DNA of 64,000 bases from Clostridiales bacterium UBA3758 (lineage in GTDB: Bacteria > Bacillota > Clostridia > Oscillospirales > Oscillospiraceae), in assembly GCA_002371675.1 (NCBI GenBank), contig DFGE01000002.1, forward strand, positions 1 through 64,000. Reading direction: 5' to 3'. Below the pieces are notes generated by a model, which had not been told where the DNA came from, did no database searches, and saw only the letters and a list, made by a program, of their open reading frames with translations. Below, in pieces: positions 16,417-25,152 of the stretch. Positions within the stretch are counted from its first letter, which is position 1. Each line of letters begins with the position of its first letter. The position numbers and the translations under genes are program-made.

Positions 16417-17478
16417 TCAGACGCGCCGCGCGGCCAGCGAAAGCCTCACGATCTGTTCGCAGAGCTCCGGATAGCTCATGCCCTCGAGCGCGGCGGCCTT
16501 GGGGATGAGGCTCGCGGGCGTCATGCCCGGGAGGGTGTTCACCTCGAGGCAGAAGGCCCGGCCCTGCGCGTCCAGGATGAAGTCGGTCCGGGAATAGACC
16601 CGCAGGCCGAGAGCCTTGTGGATCTTCAGCGCCGCCTCGGAGAGCAGAACCTTCTCCTCCTCCGTGATCGGCGCGGGGCAGATCTCGCGGGCAGCGGCGG
16701 CGCCGGACTGGTACTTGGCCACATAGTCAAAGCTCTGCCCCTCGGGCGGGACGATCTCGATGGGGCTCAGCGCCCGCTCCCCCAGCACCGGAACGGTGAG
16801 CTCGCGGCCGACGATCTTCTCCTCGACGACGACGCGGTCGCCCCAGCGGAGAATGTCCTCCAGCGCGGCACGCAGCTCCCCGCGCGTCTCCGGCAGGGCG
16901 ACGCCGATGGACGAGCCGCCGTTGACGATCTTCACGGCGCAGGGCAGCGGAAGGCTCTCCGTGAGCGCGGGGATCTCCGCCTTCGTGTAGCGGAACTCCT
17001 GCCAGGCGGGCGTGCGCACGCCGCAGCTCGACATGATGCGCTTGGCCACGGCCTTGTCCGCCGCCATGGCGCTGCCAAGAGGGCCGGAGCCCGTGTAGGG
17101 CACGCCCAGCAGATCGAGCGCCGCCTGGATCTTGCCGTCCTCCCCATCGGCGCCGTGCAGGCCGAGGAACACACAGTCAGCCAGCTGGCAGGCCTCCAGC
17201 ACGCCTTTTCCGAGACGGCTGGCGCTCTGATCGCGCCGGGAGGCGCGCACGGCCTCGAGATCCGGCGCTTCGGTGTCGATCGCAACCTCGCCGCAGAGAC
17301 CGTCCGTCGCGTCAAAGATCTCCTCCGTGCGGCCGCTCCAGTCCTCCAGACCCAGGAACATATCGACAAAAACAGCTTTATGGCCGAGCGAACGCAGCGC
17401 CCGGCAGACAGAAACGGCGGAGACGAGCGAGACCTGCCGCTCGGTGCTGATGCCGCCGCCCAAAACTACGATTTTCAT
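16417..17478 (-). CDS. ddl: D-alanine--D-alanine ligase
   Basis: 353 residues, normal length. ATP-grasp features are HGADGEDGKIQAALDLLGVP (about 108-127), KIVNGGSSIGV (about 182) and the C-terminal EVNTLPGMTPASLIP (about 313) with the metal-binding Asn/Glu. The enzyme makes the D-Ala-D-Ala dipeptide for peptidoglycan precursors in the cytoplasm. The omega-loop contains the KYQSG type Lys-Tyr expected of D-Ala-D-Ala rather than D-Ala-D-Lac enzymes. A promoter precedes it. Confidence 0.95.
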   Translation of the reverse strand: MKIVVLGGGISTERQVSLVSAVSVCRALRSLGHKAVFVDMFLGLEDWSGRTEEIFDATDGLCGEVAIDTEAPDLEAVRASRRDQSASRLGKGVLEACQLADCVFLGLHGADGEDGKIQAALDLLGVPYTGSGPLGSAMAADKAVAKRIMSSCGVRTPAWQEFRYTKAEIPALTESLPLPCAVKIVNGGSSIGVALPETRGELRAALEDILRWGDRVVVEEKIVGRELTVPVLGERALSPIEIVPPEGQSFDYVAKYQSGAAAAREICPAPITEEEKVLLSEAALKIHKALGLRVYSRTDFILDAQGRAFCLEVNTLPGMTPASLIPKAAALEGMSYPELCEQIVRLSLAARRV

Positions 17479-17508
17479 AGGAACGCCTCTTTTCCAGAAC
17501 TATCCGAC

Positions 17509-17537
17509 AGCATACCACCGCCTTGCAAAAAACTCAA
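17509..17537 (-). promoter_or_regulatory. Promoter of ddl
   Basis: On the minus strand, TTGAGT (17532-17537), 17 bases and TATGCT (17509-17514). Confidence 0.6.
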
Positions 17538-17545
17538 GACGAAAG

Positions 17546-17574
17546 TTGCATTCCGCGCCGCGCTGGGATACAAT
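17546..17574 (+). promoter_or_regulatory. Promoter of the RluA-type gene
   Basis: TTGCAT (17546-17551), 17 bases and TACAAT (17569-17574), about 95 bases before the chosen start. Confidence 0.65.
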
Positions 17575-17668
17575 AATGAGCATGTGGCAAAACAGCGCGG
17601 TGGAAAGCTCTTCGGCTCTTCGCCATCATATAGAAATTCTATTCACCATCGGAGGGGCGGTGATCGAA

Positions 17669-18313
17669 ATGGAGATACTGTATGAGGACGCCTCCCTGCT
17701 CGTCTGCGTCAAGCCCGCCGGGCTGATCTCGGAGGAAGCCGGCGTGCCGGCGCTTTTGCGCGCGCAGACCGGCGCGGCGCGCATCCTGCCCGTGCACCGG
17801 CTCGACAAAGAGGCCGCCGGGCTCATGCTCTGCGCGAAGACGCAGGAGGCCGCCGCGGAGCTCTCCGGGCAGATCACGGAGGGATGCTTTCAAAAGGAAT
17901 ACCTCGCCGTGGCCGAGGGCTGCGCGGAGGAGGGCGGCGCGCTGTACGACCTGCTCTTTCACGAGCGGACGAAAAACAAGACTTACGTCGTCTCCCGCGC
18001 CCGCAGGGGCGTGAAGCAGGCGCTGCTGCACTATGAGCGCCTCGCGTGCTGCGAGGGACTGAGCCTTCTGCGCGTGCGGCTCGAGACCGGGCGCACGCAC
18101 CAGATCCGGGTGCAGTTCGCCTCGCGCGGGCTTCCGCTCGTCGGGGACGGGAAATACGGCGCGCAGAACCGCCGCTGCCCGCTGGCGCTCTTCTCCTGCG
18201 CGCTCTTCTTCCGCCACCCGAAAACCGGGGAGGCGCTGCGCTTTGACGCGCTGCCGGAGGAAGCATGGCCCTGGACGCTCTTTTCCGAGGCGCTGCGCTC
18301 GAGCGCGGAATAG
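17669..18313 (+). CDS. RluA-family pseudouridine synthase
   Basis: 214 residues. PVHRLDKEAAGLMLCAKT holds the catalytic Asp (about 45), and GRTHQIRVQFASRGLPLVGDGKYG is the second family block. These enzymes isomerise uridines in rRNA or tRNA. The protein has no S4 domain, like the short YjbO/TruC-like members, so the target is uncertain. ATG 17669 matches the usual N-terminus (MEILYEDASLLV). A GTG at 17660 is closer to GGAGGGG and would add three residues. The last 136 bases of the gene are duplicated exactly at 32744-32879. Confidence 0.9.
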   Translation: MEILYEDASLLVCVKPAGLISEEAGVPALLRAQTGAARILPVHRLDKEAAGLMLCAKTQEAAAELSGQITEGCFQKEYLAVAEGCAEEGGALYDLLFHERTKNKTYVVSRARRGVKQALLHYERLACCEGLSLLRVRLETGRTHQIRVQFASRGLPLVGDGKYGAQNRRCPLALFSCALFFRHPKTGEALRFDALPEEAWPWTLFSEALRSSAE

Positions 18314-18539
18314 TGCCCTCCCTCCCCCGCTCGGGAAAGCTGCCGGGCGAAACAGGCTTTCGCAGGAGGCGCGCGAAAAACCGCGGCAACGAAGCATCAA
18401 GCTGTGGGCAACGGAAATCCGTATCTCCCAGTTTGTTGCTGATTGAGATACGAAACTGGCATACCAGCGGGAGCGATTCGTCGCTCCCGCTGGTATGTTA
18501 TTCTGCGGTTTTTTGCTTTTCCTGATTTCGATGCTATAA
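18178..18539. repeat. 362-bp repeat, copy 1 (3' end of the RluA-type gene plus terminator)
   Basis: Aligns without gaps to 32744-33105 (constant offset 14566). I count about 17 differences, all after the stop codon; the coding part is identical. This copy is continuous with the intact gene and is therefore taken as the original. Confidence 0.95.
18461..18496 (+). terminator. Terminator of the RluA-type gene
   Basis: A perfect inverted repeat, ATACCAGCGGGAGCGA with its complement, follows 147 bases after the stop. It is part of the duplicated block. Confidence 0.75.
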
Positions 18540-18618
18540 CCGAAGAGATGAAGAGGAACAGCGCGGATCGAATGGAGAATTACATGCAAGCTTTGTGGAG
18601 AAAAATGCAGGAAATAAA

Positions 18619-18650
18619 AAAGATTCGTCACTTTTCAGTGGCGAATCTTT
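18619..18650. terminator. Hairpin next to the left tRNA-like repeat
   Basis: AAAGATTCGTCAC/GTGGCGAATCTTT with a six-base loop and flanking A/T runs. A similar hairpin (37113-37139) sits next to the right repeat, so both ends share a layout of hairpin plus tRNA 3' end. Confidence 0.6.
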
Positions 18651-18674
18651 GGTGGACGATACAAGACTCGAATT
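18650..18674 (-). repeat. Putative attachment-site remnant, left copy (tRNA 3'-end-like)
   Basis: The 25 bases are identical to 37142-37166. On the minus strand they read like a T-loop (TTCGAGT), the following T-stem strand, an acceptor strand and CCA. No tRNA 5' part is present. Tyrosine integrases commonly use this part of a tRNA gene, so it may mark an element boundary. The rest of 18540-18999 is AT-rich and shows no gene. Confidence 0.6.
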
Positions 18675-18999
18675 TCAGATGCAGCATGTTATATCGTGTT
18701 AAAGTGCGTTAAAACTTTGTTTTTCTTAACTTTTCGAGAACTTTTTTAACGCATTTTGTCCCTTCTCTTATCTACTTGTGTTAATCTCTTAAGGCTAAAA
18801 ATAAGTAAAACTTTCGGCCGATATATACCACTCACAAGCAGGGTGAGAAGAACACCACGTGCTGCAACTGAAACAATCGCATTTTGCTGCCTTTTCTCCC
18901 GCTCTGTCCCCGCTCTCTTAATGCAAAATATATGTAAAAAACTGTTCAACTCGAACGGGGCAGATGGGGGAGCTATGGACATGATTTGTATCCGTTCAA

Positions 19000-21588
19000 T
19001 TAATCGGGCAATTTGATGTCCCGCCAGTCGCTCACATTACACTTGCCATAGTCAGTATTTCCGACAGCAATGACTGTCCCGTCCGTCTTAAGGCCCAACG
19101 CGTAGTCGTAGCCAGCAACTACAGCAACGATGTTCCGCCAACTGTCCACATTAATGTTATCGTCTTTGAAAAACCCTAAAGCAACGACTGTGCCGTCACG
19201 ATTTAGCCCCACTTTGCCGGAAAAGGAAGCTGACACAGCGACAATATTATTCCAGTTTTCAAGATCTTTATGATCATACATACCGGTTGCGACAACCGTC
19301 CCATCAGCTTTAATTCCTACGGTAGTACGAACTCCGACCGAGACAGCTACAATATCCCGCCAACTGCTCACATCGCACTGTCTATAATAATACTCGCCTG
19401 TAAATTCAGTAGCAACCACGGTTCCATCCGCTTTGAGTCCCACGCTGTAGTCTTGCCCGCCAGCTACGGCAATGATATCCCGCCAGTCGCTCACATCGCA
19501 CTGGCCGGAATAATACCGTTCTCCCCCGATAAACTCAGTAGCGACGACTGTCCCGTCCGCCTTAAGCCCCACTGTATGTTCGTCTCCGGCGGAAATGGCA
19601 ACGATATCCTTCCAGCCACTCACATCGCACTGGCCGTATGCGTTCCCGCCTACGGCGACCACGGTCCCGTCCACTTTCAGTCCTACGGTGTGATTATGAC
19701 CTGCGGCGATGGCGACGATATTCCTCCAACTGCTCACATCACATTGGCCATAAGAATTCTCACCAACGGCAACGACCGTCCCATTCGCTTTCAGGCCAAC
19801 AGTGTATCCGCCACTGCTGTGGTGCCCACCTATCACCAAACTGCTTCGCTCAGTAATCATCCCCCACAATGCAAAGCAACGGTCCCATGAGTCCATATAA
19901 TCTTTTACCTGATAGAATGTCGTTGCCGCCTCATAGAGCTTTCCTTGCTCTTCCATGGCACTCGCAGCCTGATATACAGCCTCCGTTTTTGTCTCCTTTG
20001 CTTCTTGCGTTTTTTGCTCGCTGTCACGATAGTTACCAAGTGCCTCGAAGGCGGCTATGGCCTCGTCATACTTTTCGGCCTCCAGCAGCCCCTCCGCTTC
20101 CGCATAGGCCGCCGCGTTTTTCGCTTCGGTCTGCGCTTCCCTTGCCGCAATGATCTGCTTAGCGCTGTCCTTGTATCCGTTCAGTGCCTCGAAAGCATCA
20201 ATGGCCTCGTCATACTTTCCGGCCTCCAGCAGCGCCTCTGCCTCCGCATAGGCTGCCGCGTTTTTCACTTCGCTCTGCGCTTCCCTTGCAGCAGCGACCC
20301 ACTCCGCGCTGTCCTTGTACCCGCCCAGCGCCTCGAACGCGGTGATGGCTTCCTCATACTGTCCCGCGTCCAGGAGCGCTTTGGCCTTGGCATACCTGCT
20401 GCCCGGGATTACGACCGTCGTCAGGATGACGACTGCAGCCAGCAGGACAGCCGCCGTCGGGAGCGCAATAAAGAGGAACTTCTTCATCTTATTGAGGAAC
20501 TTCTTCATCTTATTTGCGTTCTCTTCCTTTTCCAGGATTGCCGCCTCTTTTTTTGCCTGGAGCATCTCATCGTAGCGCGCCTGTACCTGATCATGCTTTT
20601 CCGATACGGTCTCCTTTGGCAGATCGGAGCCGTTCACAAGAGCCTTGAGGGTCTGTAAAGCCGTTTCAACGATCTTCAGGTCTTTGCTCTCGCTCTGGGC
20701 ACATGCCTCGTCAAAGAGTTCCCGATCCGTGGGGGGCCAGGGGCCGTTGATGATCCGCGCGATCAGGTCCAGGATCTGAGAACAGGAGGATAGAGGCAGG
20801 CGTTCTTCGTCCACGGCAAGGCTCAAGGCGCTCATGGTGTGGTAAGCGTCGCTGCCCGACGCGAACATAGCACTGCGGTAGGTGTCCGCCATTGCGGACT
20901 TCCGAAAGAGTGTGATCTCGCCATTCGATTCGTAGTACTTCATGGCCCTGTCGCGCTTGAACGCTTTGCACACATGCTCCGGCACCAGGCAACGCTTAAT
21001 CGTGAAGCTGGTAATGCCAAGTGTGAGCGTCAGATAGCCTTTCCCGCTCTTTGATGTGTTGGGCGTATAGCCGCCCTTGATCGTGCTTACGCCGCCGGTG
21101 GTAACGCCGCCCACCGTGGCGGAGGTATAAAACGTCTTGGACGGCGAATAAGTATACACAGTGGCCGAACTTGAGTGAATTTCGATTGAGGGCGCGCCTT
21201 CGATCTTCTCGTTGAACGGAGGTGTCTGGCAGTAGATCGTGCCGTCTGGCCGACGGTAGATCTGGACGGAAGAACCGCTGGAGCCGGTCTCGCTGTCGAC
21301 AAGTTCCAGGATCAGCTCGCCGGGAACGGCTCGCCTTTCGGCGAGGATGCGCTCCTCCTCTGCCTTTTTCTCGACGGCGATGCGGGCTTCCTCGTCCTCG
21401 TGAGCTACGATTTGGGCGCAGCGCTCCGCTTCGGCATAGAGGTCTTCGATCTTTCGGTACTTGAGCCCCAAGTCCGTGGCAATGACCTTCGCTTTCAGGC
21501 TCTGGGTCGCATCGGACATGTCGGTGTATCTCTTTTCCTGACATTGCGCGTAGAACTCGGCCTTGAGCCTGGTCTTCTTATCGGACAC
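19000..21588 (-). CDS. Membrane protein with TPR-like repeats and an RCC1-like beta-propeller
   Basis: 862 residues. A charged helical N-terminus and an unrecognised beta-rich cytoplasmic region are followed by one membrane helix (about 372-394). Three TPR-like repeats (about 399-552, each with LLEAGKYDEAIDAFEALNGY-type helices) come next. Residues about 586-862 contain seven repeats of the pattern VGLKADGTVVAVG-x-CDVSSW-x-IVAVSAG, an RCC1-like propeller. In Gram-positives such propellers are usually extracellular binding modules. There is no signal peptide, so the membrane helix must insert the C-terminus outside. The start is GTG, with GGGGAGG seven to eight bases upstream. Confidence 0.8.
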   Translation of the reverse strand: MSDKKTRLKAEFYAQCQEKRYTDMSDATQSLKAKVIATDLGLKYRKIEDLYAEAERCAQIVAHEDEEARIAVEKKAEEERILAERRAVPGELILELVDSETGSSGSSVQIYRRPDGTIYCQTPPFNEKIEGAPSIEIHSSSATVYTYSPSKTFYTSATVGGVTTGGVSTIKGGYTPNTSKSGKGYLTLTLGITSFTIKRCLVPEHVCKAFKRDRAMKYYESNGEITLFRKSAMADTYRSAMFASGSDAYHTMSALSLAVDEERLPLSSCSQILDLIARIINGPWPPTDRELFDEACAQSESKDLKIVETALQTLKALVNGSDLPKETVSEKHDQVQARYDEMLQAKKEAAILEKEENANKMKKFLNKMKKFLFIALPTAAVLLAAVVILTTVVIPGSRYAKAKALLDAGQYEEAITAFEALGGYKDSAEWVAAAREAQSEVKNAAAYAEAEALLEAGKYDEAIDAFEALNGYKDSAKQIIAAREAQTEAKNAAAYAEAEGLLEAEKYDEAIAAFEALGNYRDSEQKTQEAKETKTEAVYQAASAMEEQGKLYEAATTFYQVKDYMDSWDRCFALWGMITERSSLVIGGHHSSGGYTVGLKANGTVVAVGENSYGQCDVSSWRNIVAIAAGHNHTVGLKVDGTVVAVGGNAYGQCDVSGWKDIVAISAGDEHTVGLKADGTVVATEFIGGERYYSGQCDVSDWRDIIAVAGGQDYSVGLKADGTVVATEFTGEYYYRQCDVSSWRDIVAVSVGVRTTVGIKADGTVVATGMYDHKDLENWNNIVAVSASFSGKVGLNRDGTVVALGFFKDDNINVDSWRNIVAVVAGYDYALGLKTDGTVIAVGNTDYGKCNVSDWRDIKLPD

Positions 21589-21610
21589 GCGCTTTTCCTC
21601 CCCTCAAATA

Positions 21611-21636
21611 CCCTCTGCCGGGGCAACGGCAGAGGG
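21611..21636 (-). promoter_or_regulatory. Leader hairpin before the RCC1/TPR gene
   Basis: A perfect 10-bp inverted repeat (CCCTCTGCCG and complement, six-base loop) lies about 23 bases before the GTG start, between the candidate promoter (21713-21741) and the ribosome-binding site. It could act on translation or mRNA stability. Confidence 0.4.
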
Positions 21637-21712
21637 CTCAGACCGAGCATGCGGCAAAGCATATCCATGCCGCTTCGATACCGGTCCTTGAAAATCGATG
21701 ATACTTAAAATA

Positions 21713-21741
21713 ACTATACCACAGTGCGGAGGGGATGTCGA
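21713..21741 (-). promoter_or_regulatory. Candidate promoter of the RCC1/TPR gene
   Basis: On the minus strand, TCGACA (21736-21741), 17 bases and TATAGT (21713-21718). Confidence 0.5.
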
Positions 21742-22031
21742 GTGCCGTTTACCGGGACGCCGGCCTCCTGCAAAGAACAAGCGACCACCTCCGCCAAGTT
21801 AAGGAGTTGAACCTCCAGGACTACCGCGCCGGCTACACCGCGGTGTGCCCGGGGGCTGCAGCTGCTTCAAAAGAACATACATGGCATCAAGTAGAAAACG
21901 ACCTGTTCAAAGACTTCTGCTAAAGCGAAGGGGAGGCATCACAAAAGCATGCATAGTGCCTCGGCTGATGGTTATGGAGGATTGCGACAAAGAGAGCTGG
22001 AGTTCGGAAGTCCACTGTATTCCTTCTTGTG

Positions 22032-22061
22032 ATTTGATTTGTCAAGGATAGATTCTGCAAT
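22032..22061 (+). repeat. 30-bp direct repeat, copy 1 (other copy at 45989)
   Basis: Thirty bases identical to 45989-46018. In the frame used at the other site it would read FDLSRIDSA, but here an upstream stop leaves it without a start. The surrounding 21742-22200 stretch contains no convincing gene, only short decayed frames and a hairpin at 22140-22168. Confidence 0.8.
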
Positions 22062-22207
22062 TCCTCACAAACAGCAAAAAAGGTTTTGGGGAACTATGTG
22101 ATTTTGTCATGTCCCAGCTGTCGATTAATGATAATCAACAGAGAGGCCGCCGTAATGGTGACCTCTCTAAATCGTTTTACAGGTTTCAATTGTTCACGGC
22201 TTCTCGT

Positions 22208-22405
22208 TTATGACGCATTGGGGAGTTCTTCCGGCTCCGTATAGAAGTAGATATACTCCTTCGCCAGTTCGTCGATGCGGCCGGAGGCTATTTCTTCCTC
22301 AAGAAAACCATTGACCTATGAAAGCAGATCATCGCTGCACCTCGGCATCAGTACACCAAGTTCTCCGTGGGTAAAAGGCTCATAGACGAGCGGCGCTGTC
22401 AGTAT
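22208..22405 (-). pseudogene. C-terminal remnant of a periplasmic-type solute-binding protein
   Basis: On the minus strand the frame reads LVYEPFTHGELGVLMPRCSD, then an in-frame TAG, then VNGFLEEEIASGRIDELAKE and a short tail ending at TAA (22208-22210). The pattern, an in-out loop followed by 'VNxxLEEEIASGRIDELAKEY', is typical of the C-terminus of family 3 amino-acid-binding proteins. No signal peptide or N-terminal lobe remains. The segment abuts the end of the HAD-DUF3089 gene. Confidence 0.6.
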
Positions 22406-24454
22406 TTACGCAGCTGCCCCGTAAAGATTATGCTGAGCGCTCCAAACAGCGGTGCGCATTGCGACGTTCTCCTTCAGATTCGTGAAGAAGAACATATAGT
22501 CATAAAGGTGATAAGCCCCTTCCGGGAAAACATCTAACCCGGGAGGATAATCCGCCGCCGTCACGTCGGTCACGATCAGCTCGCCTTTCTCGCCGATATA
22601 GGCTCCGCAAAGCTCGGGAACGGGTTCGCCGCCGGCTTCAAAAACAGCTCCGTGGTTCAGCGATTTATCTGCCGGCGTACCGTCAGTTTTCCAGTTCAGC
22701 GGATTGATGGACAGAGCTTTCATTCCGGCAGGAATGACGATGGTCTCCGACACGTTCCCATCTTCGCAATCGAAGCATATAACAGTTCCCGTGTCTGTTT
22801 CACCAAAGGCAGGCACGATCTGCGGATATTCAGAAGTCATCTCTTCCGTGACCATCCAGCCGATGGAATAGACCGCGATCAGCTGTTCGCGCAGCGCCTG
22901 GGCCTCGGCGCTATCGCCGCCGTAATATTCCTTCAGCAGCTCCAGGCACATCTCGCCGCCTTGGGAGAAGCCGGCCAGAATGATCCCGCGCCCGTCGTTT
23001 TCGTTGTCCAGATACCAGCGAAAGGCGGCGGAAACGTCCGCATAGGCGATCTCTCTGGCCTGATCTCGCTCGGTCTCCGGCAACGTATACGCATTTATGG
23101 ACATCTGCCGGTAATAGGGGGAGAACAGACGCCCCGTCTCTTCAAAGATCCCTCTTTCCAAATCGAGGGCGTAGATGAATTTCCCCCTGAGCTTGTCGTT
23201 GAGATCAAAGGAATTCGTCTCGCTCCTTGTGTCCACCGTGGGACAGATCAGGAAGACATCGACCGCGCGATCCTCGCCGAGCTCAAAATACGCCCAGTTG
23301 TCCGGCACACTGTAATCCAGAGTGTCCGGTGCCGGGGTCTCTGCCACCGAAGGCTGAATGTCGGCGGGAATGTACTGTTCAGCCGCCTTCGTGATGCCGT
23401 CCGGATAAATCTTTGCGAAATCGTTCTTCATGGAGATCGGGATAAAGCCCTTGGCCGTGTAATCCGCCGATTTAGCTTCCCAATCCTGCGTGCCCCATTC
23501 GCGTTCGCTGTCATCGGCGACGATCATATACGCCTGCGCGAGGTAGGGATTCCGCGCATCAATGGCGTAGTTCATCATGCTGGTGTCGCTGCCGCTGTTG
23601 CCGAAGGCGAGCACAGGCCGCTGCCCGATCTCCTGCTCGATCCAAATGGATTTGTTGCTGTTCAGGTTCTTTTGTATGAAACCGCCGGTCAGCACAAGCT
23701 CGTCGCCATTTTCATACTTGAAGTCCATATTGGACGGCTCGTCCTCGTGGCCTCTTTGCTTTACCTCAAAGTCGGTACCGATCACGTGTTCCGGCTCAAC
23801 AAAGTCTCTGATCGGAGAGTTGGCAACGATAGCGCGGGTGGTGGTGCGTTCCGTGCCGCTGATGACCCAGATCTCAAAGCCGTTGTCGTAGAGATATTTC
23901 ACGAGCTCCACCATCGGCAGATAGAAACCGTCTATATAACGCATGTTGTTGAAGCTCGCGGTCTTTTTCTGCCCGAACTCCACAACGTAGTCGTAAAACT
24001 CTTCTACGGTCATGCCCGCGTAGGCTTTTGCAAAGTTTCTTGCGAGCGTCTCGTCGGCCACGTATCCGGGCTGGATCGACGCGGCAACCGCTTTGAGCTC
24101 ATCCGAAACGCGTTCCGGGTGATCATAGAGGCAGTATTCCATGAACATCATCGTGTCGTAGTAGGTATAGAAGGTCTCGCAGGTGAGCGTACCGTCCATA
24201 TCGAACACGGCGATGCGATCTTCGACAGGGATAAAGTCAGACCCGTCCTCTTGTGTGACAGCGCTGACGTAGTCGATCAGCTTATCCCTTGCACCGGTGC
24301 CTTCGTTCCAAAGCGCAAGCGCGTCGGTGCCGTTTATTGCAGGCTCGGATCTTTTAGTTCCAACGCCGAAGGCGAAAAGTACGCTGACAGTCAGCAGCGT
24401 GCAAAGGGCTATGATCGCAGTTGCGCGCCAAATCCTCAGTTTTCTTTCAGTCAT
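22406..24454 (-). CDS. Fusion of a secreted HAD phosphatase and a DUF3089 alpha/beta-hydrolase
   Basis: 682 residues. A signal-anchor helix (about 8-31) precedes a HAD domain (about 55-365) with VFDMDGTLTCETF (about 83), VISGTERTT (about 198) and the Asp-containing FGNSGSDTSMMNYA (about 285). From about residue 381 to the end is a DUF3089 domain, with FLICPTVDTRSE and the nucleophile elbow AGFSQGGEM (about 491). The HAD half is a paralogue of the lipoprotein at 28204-29262. Extracellular HAD enzymes of this type hydrolyse phosphate esters. DUF3089 proteins are putative serine esterases. The combination is unusual. AGGAGA precedes ATG. Confidence 0.85.
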   Translation of the reverse strand: MTERKLRIWRATAIIALCTLLTVSVLFAFGVGTKRSEPAINGTDALALWNEGTGARDKLIDYVSAVTQEDGSDFIPVEDRIAVFDMDGTLTCETFYTYYDTMMFMEYCLYDHPERVSDELKAVAASIQPGYVADETLARNFAKAYAGMTVEEFYDYVVEFGQKKTASFNNMRYIDGFYLPMVELVKYLYDNGFEIWVISGTERTTTRAIVANSPIRDFVEPEHVIGTDFEVKQRGHEDEPSNMDFKYENGDELVLTGGFIQKNLNSNKSIWIEQEIGQRPVLAFGNSGSDTSMMNYAIDARNPYLAQAYMIVADDSEREWGTQDWEAKSADYTAKGFIPISMKNDFAKIYPDGITKAAEQYIPADIQPSVAETPAPDTLDYSVPDNWAYFELGEDRAVDVFLICPTVDTRSETNSFDLNDKLRGKFIYALDLERGIFEETGRLFSPYYRQMSINAYTLPETERDQAREIAYADVSAAFRWYLDNENDGRGIILAGFSQGGEMCLELLKEYYGGDSAEAQALREQLIAVYSIGWMVTEEMTSEYPQIVPAFGETDTGTVICFDCEDGNVSETIVIPAGMKALSINPLNWKTDGTPADKSLNHGAVFEAGGEPVPELCGAYIGEKGELIVTDVTAADYPPGLDVFPEGAYHLYDYMFFFTNLKENVAMRTAVWSAQHNLYGAAA

Positions 24455-24465
24455 TTGGATCTCTC

Positions 24466-25125
24466 CTATCTTTTCAGATATGCCGACGAGACCGGGAAAT
24501 TAAAATACGTGTCGGGGTACGGCTCGTTTTCGAGGCAGAAATGCCACCACTCGCAGTCGATGGGCCGGAAGCCGTTGCGGACCATGACGCGCTGCAGGAG
24601 CATCCGGTTGCCATACTGTTCTTCTGTGATTCCGCGGTAATCCGGGTGGGACTCCTCGCTGAACAGATCGAAGGGGCTGCCCATATCCAGCTCCTTGCCG
24701 GTCTTCATATCCAGCAGCGTCAGGTCGATGGCGCTGCCCCGGCTGTGACTGGAAAGCTTGGCGATATAACCCTTGGCGAACAGCTCCTGCTTTTCCAGTT
24801 CCGGGTAAAAGTAGGGCTTCATGCGGACATCCGTATCCTCGATGCCCCAGAGGACGAACTGCTTGACCGCGCAGGCCGGGCGGTAGGCGTCGAAGATTTT
24901 GAGGCGATAGCCCTGGACAAAGACCTCGTTGCTGACGGCCTTCAGCGCACGCGCCGCCTCCCTGGTCAGCAGCGCGCAAGGCTCCTCATAGCCGTCGATC
25001 CGCTCGCCGATGAAATTGTAGGTGGAATAGTAGCGGATCTCCTGCACGATGTGCGGGACAGCATCCGCCAGGAGGACGAATCCGGACGGATTCATGGTAA
25101 TGTCGTTTTTATATACCGTTTTCAT
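24466..25125 (-). CDS. D-alanyl-D-alanine dipeptidase (VanX/DdpX family, M15D)
   Basis: 219 residues. The zinc site is visible as SSHSRGSAIDLTL (about 123-135, His and Asp ligands) and EWWHF (about 188, catalytic Glu and third ligand), with the substrate-binding Arg in FDAYRP. It is slightly longer than VanX and has no signal peptide, so it is cytoplasmic. VanX-type enzymes cleave free D-Ala-D-Ala. No vanH, vanA-type ligase or VanRS regulator is next to it, so a housekeeping or catabolic role is more likely than glycopeptide resistance. It is 12 bases from the HAD-DUF3089 gene and likely co-transcribed. Confidence 0.9.
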   Translation of the reverse strand: MKTVYKNDITMNPSGFVLLADAVPHIVQEIRYYSTYNFIGERIDGYEEPCALLTREAARALKAVSNEVFVQGYRLKIFDAYRPACAVKQFVLWGIEDTDVRMKPYFYPELEKQELFAKGYIAKLSSHSRGSAIDLTLLDMKTGKELDMGSPFDLFSEESHPDYRGITEEQYGNRMLLQRVMVRNGFRPIDCEWWHFCLENEPYPDTYFNFPVSSAYLKR

Positions 25126-25152
25126 CGTTTGCTCCCAGTGGAAGGATTGCCT

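Noticed and set aside
18650..18674. A tRNA gene at the left tRNA-like repeat
   Set aside because: Only the 3' part (T-loop onward) is present; the anticodon and D arms are missing at both copies.
21735..21923. A 62-codon plus-strand frame upstream of the RCC1/TPR gene
   Set aside because: It begins on the opposite strand's candidate -35 box, has no recognisable protein features and lies in decayed DNA.
24466..25125. VanX-type dipeptidase as evidence of vancomycin resistance
   Set aside because: No vanH, D-Ala-D-Lac ligase or VanR/VanS pair is adjacent, and the ddl gene at 16417 looks like a normal D-Ala-D-Ala enzyme.
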